A program made the position numbers and the translations under genes. Positions 10,028-18,068 of a DNA stretch of 64,000 bases are shown one piece after another. Numbering within the stretch: the first letter of the stretch is position 1; each line of letters opens with the position of its first letter. The notes below the pieces were generated by a model. The model ran no database searches and had not been told where the DNA came from. It was given only the letters and a program-made list of their open reading frames with translations. Source of the stretch: Nocardia harenae NBRC 108248 (lineage in GTDB: Bacteria; Actinomycetota; Actinomycetes; Mycobacteriales; Mycobacteriaceae); the NCBI RefSeq assembly GCF_001612885.1, contig NZ_BDBH01000001.1, positions 186,001 through 250,000 of the forward strand. Reading direction: 5' to 3'.

Positions 10028-11084
10028 CGGAGGCCGTCCGCTTGCCCGCGACCGGCATCGCCCTGGCGAAGAGCCGGTCCAGCGCCGCGTTCACGGCCTC
10101 CGGGAACTGCAGGTGCGGCATGTGCGCCCCGCCGTCCAGCCGGACCAGCTCGGCCTCCGGGATCTCCTGCGCGAGCAGCTCGGAGTTCTTGAACGGGATC
10201 ACCCGGTCGTACCCGCCGCCGATCACCAGCACGGGCACCCCGGCCAGCGCGGGCAGCGCCGCCGACTCGTCGTGCACCTCGATGGCCTGCAGGAACTTCA
10301 CGATGGTGGCGACCGGGGTGCGGTCGATCATCATGGTGGTGAAGCGGGAGAGCGTCGGGCTCACCTGGCCGTGGAACGAACTCACGTGCAGCAGCGGGGT
10401 GATGACGTGCCGGGCGGTGGTGCGGCCCGCCTGCACCAGCGCGGGCGCCAGCCGGACCGCGAGCCGGAAGCCGTCCAGCGCGGGGTTCGGCAGCAGCTGG
10501 CCGATGCCGCCCGCGGTCGTCCCGGCGGCGGTGGTGCAGATGAGCGCGACGCCCGCGACCCGCTGCCGGAACAGCCCCTGGTACGCGGCCGCGGTGGCGA
10601 GCACCGCCATGCCGCCGAGCGAGTGCCCGACCAGCACCACCGGGCCGCGCGGGGCCCGCGCCTCGATCACGGCGGCCAGGTCGGCGGCGAGCTGGCCCAC
10701 CGTGCAGTTCGCCGCCTCCGGCACGCCGGACTCGCCGTGGCCGCGCTGGTCGTAGAAGACCAGCCGGGCCCGGTCGCCCCAGAGCCCGGGCAGGTCGCGG
10801 CGCTGGAAGTGGTACGAGGTCATGTCGTTGCAGAAGCCGTGCACGAAGACGACGGTCACCGCGGCGTCGGCCGGGCCGTGCTCGCGGACCGCGAGCGGCA
10901 CGCCGTCGGTGGCGTGCACCACGGCGGCGCGGTCCCGGCCGAGCAGCCCGAAGTCCTCGTCCCGGTACTCGTCGGCGCGCGCCGGCCAGAGCACCCGGGA
11001 ACCCATGCGCCGCAGCACGTGTGCGACGGCGAGCGCGCTCACGGCGACCGCGGTCGCCGCGCCGCCCTGCACGATCCGCTTCAT
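10020..11084 (-). CDS. Alpha/beta hydrolase with N-terminal hydrophobic segment
   Basis: This 354-residue serine hydrolase begins MKRIVQGGAATAVAVSALAV, a basic then hydrophobic segment that may be a signal anchor. The core has VVFVHGFCND (oxyanion region), the nucleophile elbow LVGHSLGGMA, the acid in GGGYDRVIPF and the histidine in DGGAHMPHLQFP, so the triad is complete. The substrate is unknown. The ATG at 11084 has a strong AGGAGG five bases upstream; a GTG at 11147 overlapping the alr stop would add 21 residues. It sits between alr and tsaE in the same operon. Confidence 0.88.
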   Translation of the reverse strand: MKRIVQGGAATAVAVSALAVAHVLRRMGSRVLWPARADEYRDEDFGLLGRDRAAVVHATDGVPLAVREHGPADAAVTVVFVHGFCNDMTSYHFQRRDLPGLWGDRARLVFYDQRGHGESGVPEAANCTVGQLAADLAAVIEARAPRGPVVLVGHSLGGMAVLATAAAYQGLFRQRVAGVALICTTAAGTTAGGIGQLLPNPALDGFRLAVRLAPALVQAGRTTARHVITPLLHVSSFHGQVSPTLSRFTTMMIDRTPVATIVKFLQAIEVHDESAALPALAGVPVLVIGGGYDRVIPFKNSELLAQEIPEAELVRLDGGAHMPHLQFPEAVNAALDRLFARAMPVAGKRTASGG

Positions 11085-11143
11085 CCGTCCTCCTGTGTCC
11101 GTGCGGGCGACCCGCACCCGGCGGGCGGCGCCGAGGTTCTCGC

Positions 11144-12340
11144 TCACCCGCCCTCCTCCGTGAACGTGCGCCGCACCCGGCCGCGCGGGGAGCACACCAC
11201 CTCATAGTGGATGGTTCCGAGCAGATCCGCCCACTCCTGGGCGCCCGGCACGCCGGGGCCCGCCCCGAAGAGCACGGCATCGTCGCCCGGCCGCACCCCC
11301 GCGGCGTTCGCGCCCAGATCGACCACCAGCTGATCCATGCACACCCGCCCGACATTGGGATGCCGTGCCCCGCCGACGAAGACGTCGATGCGGCCGCCGA
11401 GCGTTCGGAACACACCATCGGCGTACCCGACCGGGATCAGCGCAACCGTGGTGTCCCGCGGTGCGACCCATTCGTGGCCGTAGGAGACACCCTCGCCCGC
11501 CGCCACCGCCTTCACCAGCGCCACCCTGGCGCGGAAGGTCATGGCCGGGCGCAGCCCGAAGTCACCGACCTGCGGCGCCGGGTTCAGCCCGTACACCGCG
11601 ATGCCGGGGCGGACCAGATCGAAGGCGAGGTCGGGCCTGGTCAGGGTGGCCGCGGAGTTGGCGAGGTGCAGAACGTCGGGCTGCAGGCCGTGCTCCTTCG
11701 CCAGCGCGACCGCCGCGAGGAAGCGGTCGCGCTGCACGTCGAGGAAGGGGTGGCCGGGCTCGTCGGCGTGCGCGAGGTGCGAGAAGATCGCGCGCAGCCG
11801 CACCACCCCCTCGTCGACCAGCGGGCGCAGCGCGGTCAGCACGCCGGGGTACTCGGCGGCGGCGATGCCGTTGCGGTTCAGGCCGGTGTCCACCTTGAGG
11901 CTCAGCACCGCGGCGCAGCCGGTGGCGCGGGCGGCGGCGGCCACCGCCTCGAGCTGGGCGAGCGTGGAGACACCGATCTCCACGTCGGCGCGGACGGCGG
12001 CGGCGAAGTCGGCGTCGGCGTCGTTGAGCCAGCACAGCACCGGCGCGGTGATCCCGGCCGCGCGCAGCGCCACCGCCTCGGCCACCGTGGTCACCCCGAG
12101 TTCGCGGGCGCCGGCCGCCAGCGCGGCGCGGCCGACCTCGACCGCGCCGTGGTTGTAGCCGTCCGCCTTGACCACGACCATCAGCGCCGCGGTGCCCGCG
12201 TGTTCGCGCAGGATCCGCACATTGTGCGCGATGGCGCCCAGGTCGACGACGGTCTCCGCTTGCGCATGCACGATCCCCGATCCTGCCACTGTGATCGGGG
12301 GCACCGGCGCTCGCGGCCGCTCCGGCGTGCCTTCGATCAC
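11144..12340 (-). CDS. alr: Alanine racemase
   Basis: This 398-residue PLP enzyme interconverts L- and D-alanine for peptidoglycan. The Schiff-base lysine lies in [17 protein letters not shown] and the second catalytic residue is the tyrosine of VSYGHEW. The HLANSAAT and [11 protein letters not shown] blocks and the C-terminal [12 protein letters not shown] follow as in the family. The GTG start at 12340 overlaps the upstream nnr stop; internal starts would give a shorter protein nearer the usual 380-390 residues. Confidence 0.96.
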   Translation of the reverse strand: MIEGTPERPRAPVPPITVAGSGIVHAQAETVVDLGAIAHNVRILREHAGTAALMVVVKADGYNHGAVEVGRAALAAGARELGVTTVAEAVALRAAGITAPVLCWLNDADADFAAAVRADVEIGVSTLAQLEAVAAAARATGCAAVLSLKVDTGLNRNGIAAAEYPGVLTALRPLVDEGVVRLRAIFSHLAHADEPGHPFLDVQRDRFLAAVALAKEHGLQPDVLHLANSAATLTRPDLAFDLVRPGIAVYGLNPAPQVGDFGLRPAMTFRARVALVKAVAAGEGVSYGHEWVAPRDTTVALIPVGYADGVFRTLGGRIDVFVGGARHPNVGRVCMDQLVVDLGANAAGVRPGDDAVLFGAGPGVPGAQEWADLLGTIHYEVVCSPRGRVRRTFTEEGG

Positions 12341-13980
12341 CCGCTCGCGGCGGTGGCGCGGAGGGTGGCGATGGCGGGGCGGAGGTGGTCGAGGAGCGGG
12401 GTCGCCGAAATGGGTGCGCCCGCAGGGGCGTTCGCGGGTGGCCCGGAGGCGCCGGTGGCCGCGGGGCCGCTGACGCCGCCGGCGAGCGGACCGGCAGGCA
12501 CGTCGGCGGCACCTTCGACCGAGACGGTGAGGCCGCCCGGCGTTGCGGCGGGGCGGGCGGCGGCAGCGGGCTCGGCGGCGGGCGGGATGACCGATGCGGC
12601 GGCCAGGTTGGCGGCGAGGGCGTGCGCGCGGGCGGCGGCCGCGGCGGCCCATGCCGGGTCGTGACCGGCGGCGAGGAGGGCGCCGATGATGCCGGAGAGG
12701 ATGTCGCCCGCGCCCGCGGTGGCGGCCCAGGAGCCGCCCGCCTCGTTGACCAGGACGGTGCCGTCGGGGGCGGCGACGATCGTCGCGCGACCCTTGAGCA
12801 GCACCGTGACCTGCCAGGAGCGAGCCAGGTCGCGGACGGCGGCGACCCGGTCGGCGCCGACCGGGTGCCCGGTGAGCCGGGCGAACTCGCCCGCGTGCGG
12901 GGTGAGGACCGTCGGGGCCGTGCGGTCGCGCAGCGGGGCTCGGTCGGCGGCGAGGAGGGTGAGGGCATCGGCGTCGACGACCACCGGGAGGTCGGTGGCG
13001 AGCACCGTGCGCAGCCGTTCGGCGGCGGCCGCGTCGGTGCCCGCGCCCGGGCCGATCACCCAGGACTGCACCCGGCCCGCGTTCGCCGGATCGTCGGTGG
13101 CGATGACCTCGGGAAAGCGGGCGAGCACCGCGTCGGCGCCGGTGCCCGCGTACCGCACCAGGCCGGAGGTCGCGGCCACCGCGCCGCCTGCGCACAGCAC
13201 CGCGGCGCCCGGGTACCGCGCGCTGCCCGCCGCGATCCCGGTCGCCCCCTGGCTGTACTTGTCGTCCGCTGCGCCTGGCACCGGCCAGCGGGCGCCGATC
13301 TCCGCCGGTTCCAGCGCCGCGAATTCCGGGGCGGGCAGCCGCAATCCGATATCGACCAGCTCGATCCGGCCGCAGTGCGGCGCCGCCAGCGCGTGCACCG
13401 GCTTGCGCGCCCCGAAGGCGACGGTCACCGCCGCGCGCACGCCGGGCCCGTCGACCGCGCCGGTGTCCGGGTCGACGCCGCTGGGCAGGTCGGCGGCGAT
13501 GATCGGGGCTCGGACGGCCGCGACGAGCGCCGCCGCGTCCGGGCGCAGGGATCCGCGCCCGGAGATGCCGACGATGCCGTCGAGTACCAGGTCGGCGTCG
13601 AGCGCCGCGATCGACGCCTGCTGGGGCGGCACCGCGCGGCCCGCGTTCAGCACCCGGCCCCGCGCCGCGCGCAGCGCGGCGAGCCCGGCGGCGTGCGCCC
13701 GCTTCGGGCTCAGCAGCAGCGCGGTGACCGCGACCCCCCGGCGACGCAACGCGGCGCCCGCCCAGAGCGCATCGCCGCCGTTGTCACCGGAGCCGACCAG
13801 CAGCGTCACCCGCCGCCCCGCCACCCCGCCGGTGCGCTCCGCCAGCTCGCGCGCCACCACGGTGGCGAGGCCGTACGCCGCGCGGCGCATCGGCACTCCG
13901 TCCGCCACCCGGGTGAACAGCTCGGCTTCGGCTGCCCGCACCTGGTCCGCCGTGTAGTACCCCCGACGGGAGAACGCCAT
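12337..13980 (-). CDS. nnrD: Bifunctional NAD(P)HX epimerase / ADP-dependent dehydratase
   Basis: This 547-residue fusion repairs hydrated NAD(P)H. The N-terminal epimerase (NnrE, about 1-215) has [16 protein letters not shown] and [13 protein letters not shown]. The C-terminal ribokinase-like dehydratase (NnrD, about 225-547) has [21 protein letters not shown], and [22 protein letters not shown]. The C-terminus carries an extra Ala/Pro/Gly-rich stretch of about 65 residues between the last conserved helices and the closing [15 protein letters not shown], making it longer than the roughly 470-residue mycobacterial protein. The ATG at 13980 has AGGAGG upstream. It is the first gene of the leftward operon. 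Confidence 0.95.
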   Translation of the reverse strand: MAFSRRGYYTADQVRAAEAELFTRVADGVPMRRAAYGLATVVARELAERTGGVAGRRVTLLVGSGDNGGDALWAGAALRRRGVAVTALLLSPKRAHAAGLAALRAARGRVLNAGRAVPPQQASIAALDADLVLDGIVGISGRGSLRPDAAALVAAVRAPIIAADLPSGVDPDTGAVDGPGVRAAVTVAFGARKPVHALAAPHCGRIELVDIGLRLPAPEFAALEPAEIGARWPVPGAADDKYSQGATGIAAGSARYPGAAVLCAGGAVAATSGLVRYAGTGADAVLARFPEVIATDDPANAGRVQSWVIGPGAGTDAAAAERLRTVLATDLPVVVDADALTLLAADRAPLRDRTAPTVLTPHAGEFARLTGHPVGADRVAAVRDLARSWQVTVLLKGRATIVAAPDGTVLVNEAGGSWAATAGAGDILSGIIGALLAAGHDPAWAAAAAARAHALAANLAAASVIPPAAEPAAAARPAATPGGLTVSVEGAADVPAGPLAGGVSGPAATGASGPPANAPAGAPISATPLLDHLRPAIATLRATAASG

Positions 13981-14098
13981 GTCCCCTCCTGCGCTGCCTC
14001 GACTGCCCGTACATGGTCCGGCGCGAGCATCGCACAGTGCCCGCGCGCCGGGTGCGGCCGGTGAGCCCGCCGCGCGCCGCCGACTACGCTTGGCGATC

Positions 14099-14515
14099 AT
14101 GCCGCTCCCCCGCCGCCGCGTCCGTACCGCCCTCGCAGCCCTCGCCGTCCTGGCCTGCACCACAGCCTGCGGCACCGACGACTCCCCGGCCGCGACCCCG
14201 GCGAGCGGCACCTCCGCACAGCCGGGCGGCGCCACGACCGCGCCTCAGGCCGCCGAGCCGAGCACGGTCACCGTGCGCGTGGACGACATGACCTTCTCCC
14301 CCTCCGAGCTCCGCGTCTCGGTCGGCGATACCGTGACCTGGGAATTCGCCGACAGCGCGGCGCACTCCGTGCAGGGCATCGGCGACCGGGCCATGGGTAT
14401 CAACAGCCCGATCCTGAACGAGGGCTCCTGGAGCTACACCTTCATCGCGCCCGGCAACTACCGCTACCTGTGCTCGCTGCACCCGGAGATGCGCGGCACC
14501 GTCGTCGTGGCGTGA
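14099..14515 (+). CDS. Cupredoxin-domain lipoprotein
   Basis: This 138-residue secreted copper protein has a signal peptide (MPLPRRRVRTALAALAVLAC). A lipobox cysteine lies at residue 20 or 24, followed by a Thr/Ala/Pro linker. The plastocyanin-like domain spans about 55-138. Type 1 copper ligands are visible as His89 (AAHSV), then Cys125, His128 and Met131 in YLCSLHPEMRG. It would bind one copper at the outer membrane face, for electron transfer or copper storage; the partner is unknown. The ATG at 14099 puts the signal sequence at the N-terminus. It diverges from nnrD and converges with glmS. Confidence 0.9.
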   Translation: MPLPRRRVRTALAALAVLACTTACGTDDSPAATPASGTSAQPGGATTAPQAAEPSTVTVRVDDMTFSPSELRVSVGDTVTWEFADSAAHSVQGIGDRAMGINSPILNEGSWSYTFIAPGNYRYLCSLHPEMRGTVVVA

Positions 14516-14537
14516 GGGGCGGGCCGAAGCCCGCCCC
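14516..14537. terminator. Bidirectional terminator hairpin
   Basis: GGGGCGGGC, loop CGAA, GCCCGCCCC: a perfect nine-base stem exactly between the stops of the convergent cupredoxin gene and glmS. Confidence 0.75.
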
Positions 14538-14539
14538 GC

Positions 14540-16420
14540 TCACTCGACCGTCACCGATTTGGCCAGGTTGCGCGGCTTGTCCACGTCGTACCCCCGCGCC
14601 TGCGCCACCTCGGCGGCGAAGATCTGCAGCGGCACCGTGGAGAGCAGCGGCTGGAAGAGCGTCGGCGCTGTCGGGATCTCGATGAGGTCGTCGGCGAACG
14701 GCCGCACCGTGTCGTCGCCCTCCTCCGCGATCACGATGGTGCGCGCGCCGCGTGCCTGGATCTCCCGGATATTGCTGAGCAGCTTGGAGTGCAGCACCGC
14801 TCGCCCCTTGGGCGAGGGCATGACCACGATCACCGGCAGCCCCTGCTCGATGAGCGCGATCGGCCCGTGCTTGAGCTCACCGGCGGCGAACCCCTCCGCG
14901 TGCATGTACGCGAGTTCCTTGAGCTTGAGCGCGCCCTCCAGCGCCACCGGGTACCCGACGTGCCTGCCGAGGAAGAGCACCGTCGGCACCTGCGCCAGCT
15001 CGCGCGCGATGGCCCGCACCTGCGGCGCCGTCTCCAGGACCCGGGAGACCAGCTTCGGCATCCCCTCCAGCTCGGCGAACTCGCGGGCTACCTCGTCCGG
15101 GTACTTGGTGCCGCGCGCCTGCGCGATCGCCAGCCCGACCAGGTAGTTCGCCGTCACCTGGGCGAGGAACGCCTTGGTGGAGGCGACGCCGATCTCCGGC
15201 CCCGCCCTCGTGTAGAGCACCGCGTCGGACTCGCGCGGGATCTGCGCGCCATTGGTATTGCAGATGGCGAGCACCCGCGCCTTCTGCTCCTTGGCGTGCC
15301 GCACCGCCTCCAGCGTGTCCGCGGTCTCGCCGGACTGCGAGATGGCGACGACCAGGGTGGAGCGGTCCAGCACCGGGTCGCGGTAGCGGAACTCGCTGGC
15401 CAGCTCGACCTCGACCGGCAGCCGGGTCCAGTGCTCGATGGCGTACTTGGCCAGCAGCCCGGAGTGGTAGGCGCTGCCGCAGGCCACCACGAAGACCTTG
15501 TCGAAGTCGCGCAGCTCCTGGTCGGCGAGGCGCTGCTCGTCGAGCACGATCCGGCCGCCCGACTCGTCCAGGGTGAAGTGCCCCATGAGCGTGTCGGCGA
15601 CCGCGCCCGGCTGCTCCTCGATCTCCTTGAGCATGAAGTAGTCGTGACCGCCCTTCTCGGCGGCGGCCAGGTCCCAGTCGATGGTGAAGGGGCGGGTCCG
15701 CTGCCCCGCGTCGGCGCCGGCGAAGTCGGTGACCCGGTAGCTGTCGGCGGTGATCACCACGGCCTGGTCCTGACCGAGCTCGACCGCCTCCCTGGTGTGC
15801 TCGATGAACGCGGTGACATCCGAGGCGATGAACATCTCGCCCTTCCCGACACCGACCACCAGCGGGGTCGAGCGGCGCGCCGCGATGATCGTGCCCGGGT
15901 GCGTGGCGTGCGTGAAGACCAGCGTGAAGGCGCCCTCCAGGCGGCGCACCACGGCCAGCGCGCTCGCCTCGAAGTCGCCCGCGGTGGGGCCGTCCGCGTA
16001 GGCCCGCGCGACCAGGTGCACCGCCACCTCGGTGTCGGTGTCGCTGCTCAGCTCCACGCCGGAGTCCTCCAGCTCGCGGCGGAGCGGCGCGAAGTTCTCG
16101 ATGATGCCGTTGTGCACCACCGCGACCGTGCCGGTGCCGTCCCGGTGCGGGTGCGCGTTGCGGTCGGTCGGCGCGCCGTGCGTCGCCCAGCGGGTGTGCC
16201 CCATGCCGGTGGTGCCTGCGAACCGGCCCGCCCCCGCCTCGGCCAGCTCGGCCTCCAGATTGGCGAGCCTGCCCGCCTTGCGCTCCACCGCGAGCGCGCC
16301 CGCGCCGTCCAGAATCGCCACGCCCGCCGAGTCGTAGCCGCGATACTCCATGCGGCGCAACGCGTCGACGACGACGCCGAGCGCATCCCGGTACCCGACG
16401 TACCCCACGATTCCGCACAT
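14540..16420 (-). CDS. glmS: Glutamine-fructose-6-phosphate aminotransferase GlmS
   Basis: This 626-residue enzyme makes glucosamine-6-phosphate, the first step to UDP-GlcNAc. After Met removal the nucleophile Cys is N-terminal (MCGIVGYVG). The glutaminase half has TRWATHGAPT and HNGIIENF. Two SIS sugar-isomerase domains follow, with SQSGETADTLEA, STKAFLAQ and FLGRHVGYPVALEGALKLKE. The C-terminus is the family-typical PRNLAKSVTVE. The length matches mycobacterial GlmS. GGGGAG precedes the ATG. GlmM of the same pathway lies 6 kb away at 22783. Confidence 0.97.
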   Translation of the reverse strand: MCGIVGYVGYRDALGVVVDALRRMEYRGYDSAGVAILDGAGALAVERKAGRLANLEAELAEAGAGRFAGTTGMGHTRWATHGAPTDRNAHPHRDGTGTVAVVHNGIIENFAPLRRELEDSGVELSSDTDTEVAVHLVARAYADGPTAGDFEASALAVVRRLEGAFTLVFTHATHPGTIIAARRSTPLVVGVGKGEMFIASDVTAFIEHTREAVELGQDQAVVITADSYRVTDFAGADAGQRTRPFTIDWDLAAAEKGGHDYFMLKEIEEQPGAVADTLMGHFTLDESGGRIVLDEQRLADQELRDFDKVFVVACGSAYHSGLLAKYAIEHWTRLPVEVELASEFRYRDPVLDRSTLVVAISQSGETADTLEAVRHAKEQKARVLAICNTNGAQIPRESDAVLYTRAGPEIGVASTKAFLAQVTANYLVGLAIAQARGTKYPDEVAREFAELEGMPKLVSRVLETAPQVRAIARELAQVPTVLFLGRHVGYPVALEGALKLKELAYMHAEGFAAGELKHGPIALIEQGLPVIVVMPSPKGRAVLHSKLLSNIREIQARGARTIVIAEEGDDTVRPFADDLIEIPTAPTLFQPLLSTVPLQIFAAEVAQARGYDVDKPRNLAKSVTVE

Positions 16421-16456
16421 GGCTCCCCACAGTACTTATCGGCTACCGTTCACGTC

Positions 16457-17320
16457 GTGTCGGCGTCTGTGAAATCACTCGTGACCACCCTGACCAGCCG
16501 CGGCCCGCACCGGGTGCTCCGCGGCAACCTCGCGGTGGCCGGGCTGCCCGGCGTCGTCTTCACCCCCGAGAGCGGCACCAACCTGCCCGCCGTCGCCTTC
16601 GGGCACGCCTGGCTCACCAGGGCCGGGAACTACCGCGAGCTGCTGCAGCACCTCGCCTCCTGGGGCATCGTCGCCGCCGCGCCGGACACCGAGCGCGGGC
16701 CCATCCCCTCGCACCTCGGGCTCGCCACCGACCTGCTGACCACGCTCGACATCTGCACCGGCGTCCGGCTCGGCAACGGCTCGATCAGCGTGCACCCCGA
16801 CAAGCTCGCGCTCGCCGGGCACGGCATGGGCGCGGGCGCCGCCGCCATCGCCGCCGCGCAGCGGCGGGTGGCCGCGTACGCCGCGCTCTTCCCCGCGCCG
16901 ACCGCGCCCGCCGCCGAGGAGCTGGCGCCCGGGCTCGACATCCCCGCCTTCGTGCTCGGCGGCGAGGTGGACGCCAAGTCGGTGAGCTCCGACGCGCTGC
17001 CGCTGGCCGAGGCGTGGGGCGGGCCGCTGGTGCTGCGCACCCTGGACGGCGCCTCGCACAACGGCCTCATCGAGGGGCGGCGCTCGCTCGCCGCGCTCGG
17101 CGCCGGCAAGTTCGAGGCGAAGAACGCGCGGGCCACCCGCGCGCTGCTCACCGGGTACCTGCTGCACACGCTGCTCGGCGACAAGACCTACGCCGCCTTC
17201 GCCGACCCCGAGGCGGAGATTCCGCGGACCACCGCGGTCGACCCGCACGCGCCGGTCGAGCCGGACAGCGGCAAGGGGAAGATCGGGCTGCGTCAGATCA
17301 GCCAGCTGGTGCGCCGGTAG
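16457..17320 (+). CDS. Alpha/beta-hydrolase-like protein lacking the nucleophile serine
   Basis: This 287-residue protein of the dienelactone-hydrolase/cutinase-like type includes LPAVAFGHAWLT (oxyanion region) and WGIVAAAPDTE. At the nucleophile elbow it reads LAGHGMGAGA, so glycine replaces the expected serine. The codons (GGG CAC GGC ATG GGC) leave no doubt about the reading. A late GASHNGLI holds the probable histidine. It may therefore be catalytically inactive or use another residue. The GTG start at 16457 gives VSASVKSLVTTLTSRGPHRV. It is divergent from glmS. A related protein near glmS in mycobacteria (Rv3438) is, as I recall it, also atypical. The 3' end overlaps the convergent gene by 28 bases. 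Confidence 0.8.
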   Translation: MSASVKSLVTTLTSRGPHRVLRGNLAVAGLPGVVFTPESGTNLPAVAFGHAWLTRAGNYRELLQHLASWGIVAAAPDTERGPIPSHLGLATDLLTTLDICTGVRLGNGSISVHPDKLALAGHGMGAGAAAIAAAQRRVAAYAALFPAPTAPAAEELAPGLDIPAFVLGGEVDAKSVSSDALPLAEAWGGPLVLRTLDGASHNGLIEGRRSLAALGAGKFEAKNARATRALLTGYLLHTLLGDKTYAAFADPEAEIPRTTAVDPHAPVEPDSGKGKIGLRQISQLVRR

Positions 17321-17886
17321 TACTCGCCCTCCTCGTCGTCCTGGTCGCTCGGCCGAGCGACGCTCTGCGCCCTTCGGGCGGCGATGGAGCGCGCGATCGC
17401 ATCGCGGCGCTCCTGCAGTTCTTCCCGGCGCCGCTCCTGTTCGCCCTGCTCCCGCGCGGTGATCACCGGTAGTGGCGCGGTGCCCGCATCCGCGTCGTCC
17501 GGGCCAGGGGCGCGCCAGAGGGGGCGGGTGTTCTCGTCCGGGTCCGGGGCGGCGTGCCTGCCCCCGGATTCCGGTGTCGTGCCCGGCTGCCCCGTGCCGG
17601 GAACGTGCGGCCCCGGAGGCGGACCGAGGGATCCCGGGGGCTGCCGGTACGGGTCACCGAGGCTCGCGGCTTCCGGCGGGGGCTCACCCGGTGCCTGGTC
17701 GAGCTCCGATTCGCCGCGCGGCCGGTGCCTGCGCTCCAGGGCTTCGACGGCCCGGGCGGAGCGGGTGGCCAGGTCGGTGGCGGTGCGGGCGGTGGCGGCA
17801 TTGGCGGCGGTGAGTTCGTCGAGCACGGCGGCGGCTCGACGGGTGGATTCGGCGGCGATGCGGTCGAGGTCGGGGCCGGGGGTCAT
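17293..17886 (-). CDS. Hypothetical protein, charged with proline-rich centre
   Basis: This is a 197-residue protein. An N-terminal Ala/Thr/Arg helix (about 1-55, DLDRIAAESTRRAAAVLDEL) is followed by a Pro/Gly-rich middle (about 65-130). A strongly charged coiled helix (EQGEQERRREELQERRDAIA, about 145-170) and an acidic, Tyr-bearing tail DDEEGEYYRRTSWLI end the protein. There is no signal peptide or membrane helix. A good AGGAAGG site precedes the ATG. It is the last of four coupled genes that start with a type VII secretion-type protein, so it may be a structural or chaperone partner. The function is unknown. Confidence 0.65.
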   Translation of the reverse strand: MTPGPDLDRIAAESTRRAAAVLDELTAANAATARTATDLATRSARAVEALERRHRPRGESELDQAPGEPPPEAASLGDPYRQPPGSLGPPPGPHVPGTGQPGTTPESGGRHAAPDPDENTRPLWRAPGPDDADAGTAPLPVITAREQGEQERRREELQERRDAIARSIAARRAQSVARPSDQDDEEGEYYRRTSWLI

Positions 17887-18068
17887 GGGGATTCACCTTC
17901 CTTGGCCGGTGCGCCTGGCTCGTCCTTGGTCGGGTCGTCGGGGGTGGGGTCGGCCGGGGCTTCGATACGGCGGTCCATAGGGCCCGCGCAGCGGAGGGCG
18001 GGGCGGTGGCCGGAGACATTGCGGAGGGCGGCGGACCAGCGGTGGGTGCCCCCGGGGCGGTGGTTCAC
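17883..18068 (-). CDS. Small hypothetical protein in coupled cluster
   Basis: This 61-residue frame starts with GTG inside the stop of the upstream 648-residue gene (GTGA) and ends inside the start of the next gene (ATGA). The double overlap is the best argument that it is translated. The N-terminal half is basic; the C-terminal half is Asp/Pro/Glu-rich (ADPTPDDPTKDEPGAPAKEG). No domain is recognised. A shorter version beginning at an ATG at 17978 is possible. Confidence 0.5.
   Translation of the reverse strand: MNHRPGGTHRWSAALRNVSGHRPALRCAGPMDRRIEAPADPTPDDPTKDEPGAPAKEGESP

Noticed and set aside
16457..17320. Sequencing error at the missing nucleophile serine
   Set aside because: A Gly codon GGC needs only one change from AGC, so an error is possible, but the rest of the gene is clean and a related mycobacterial protein appears similarly atypical. 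It is kept as a finding, not dismissed as an error.
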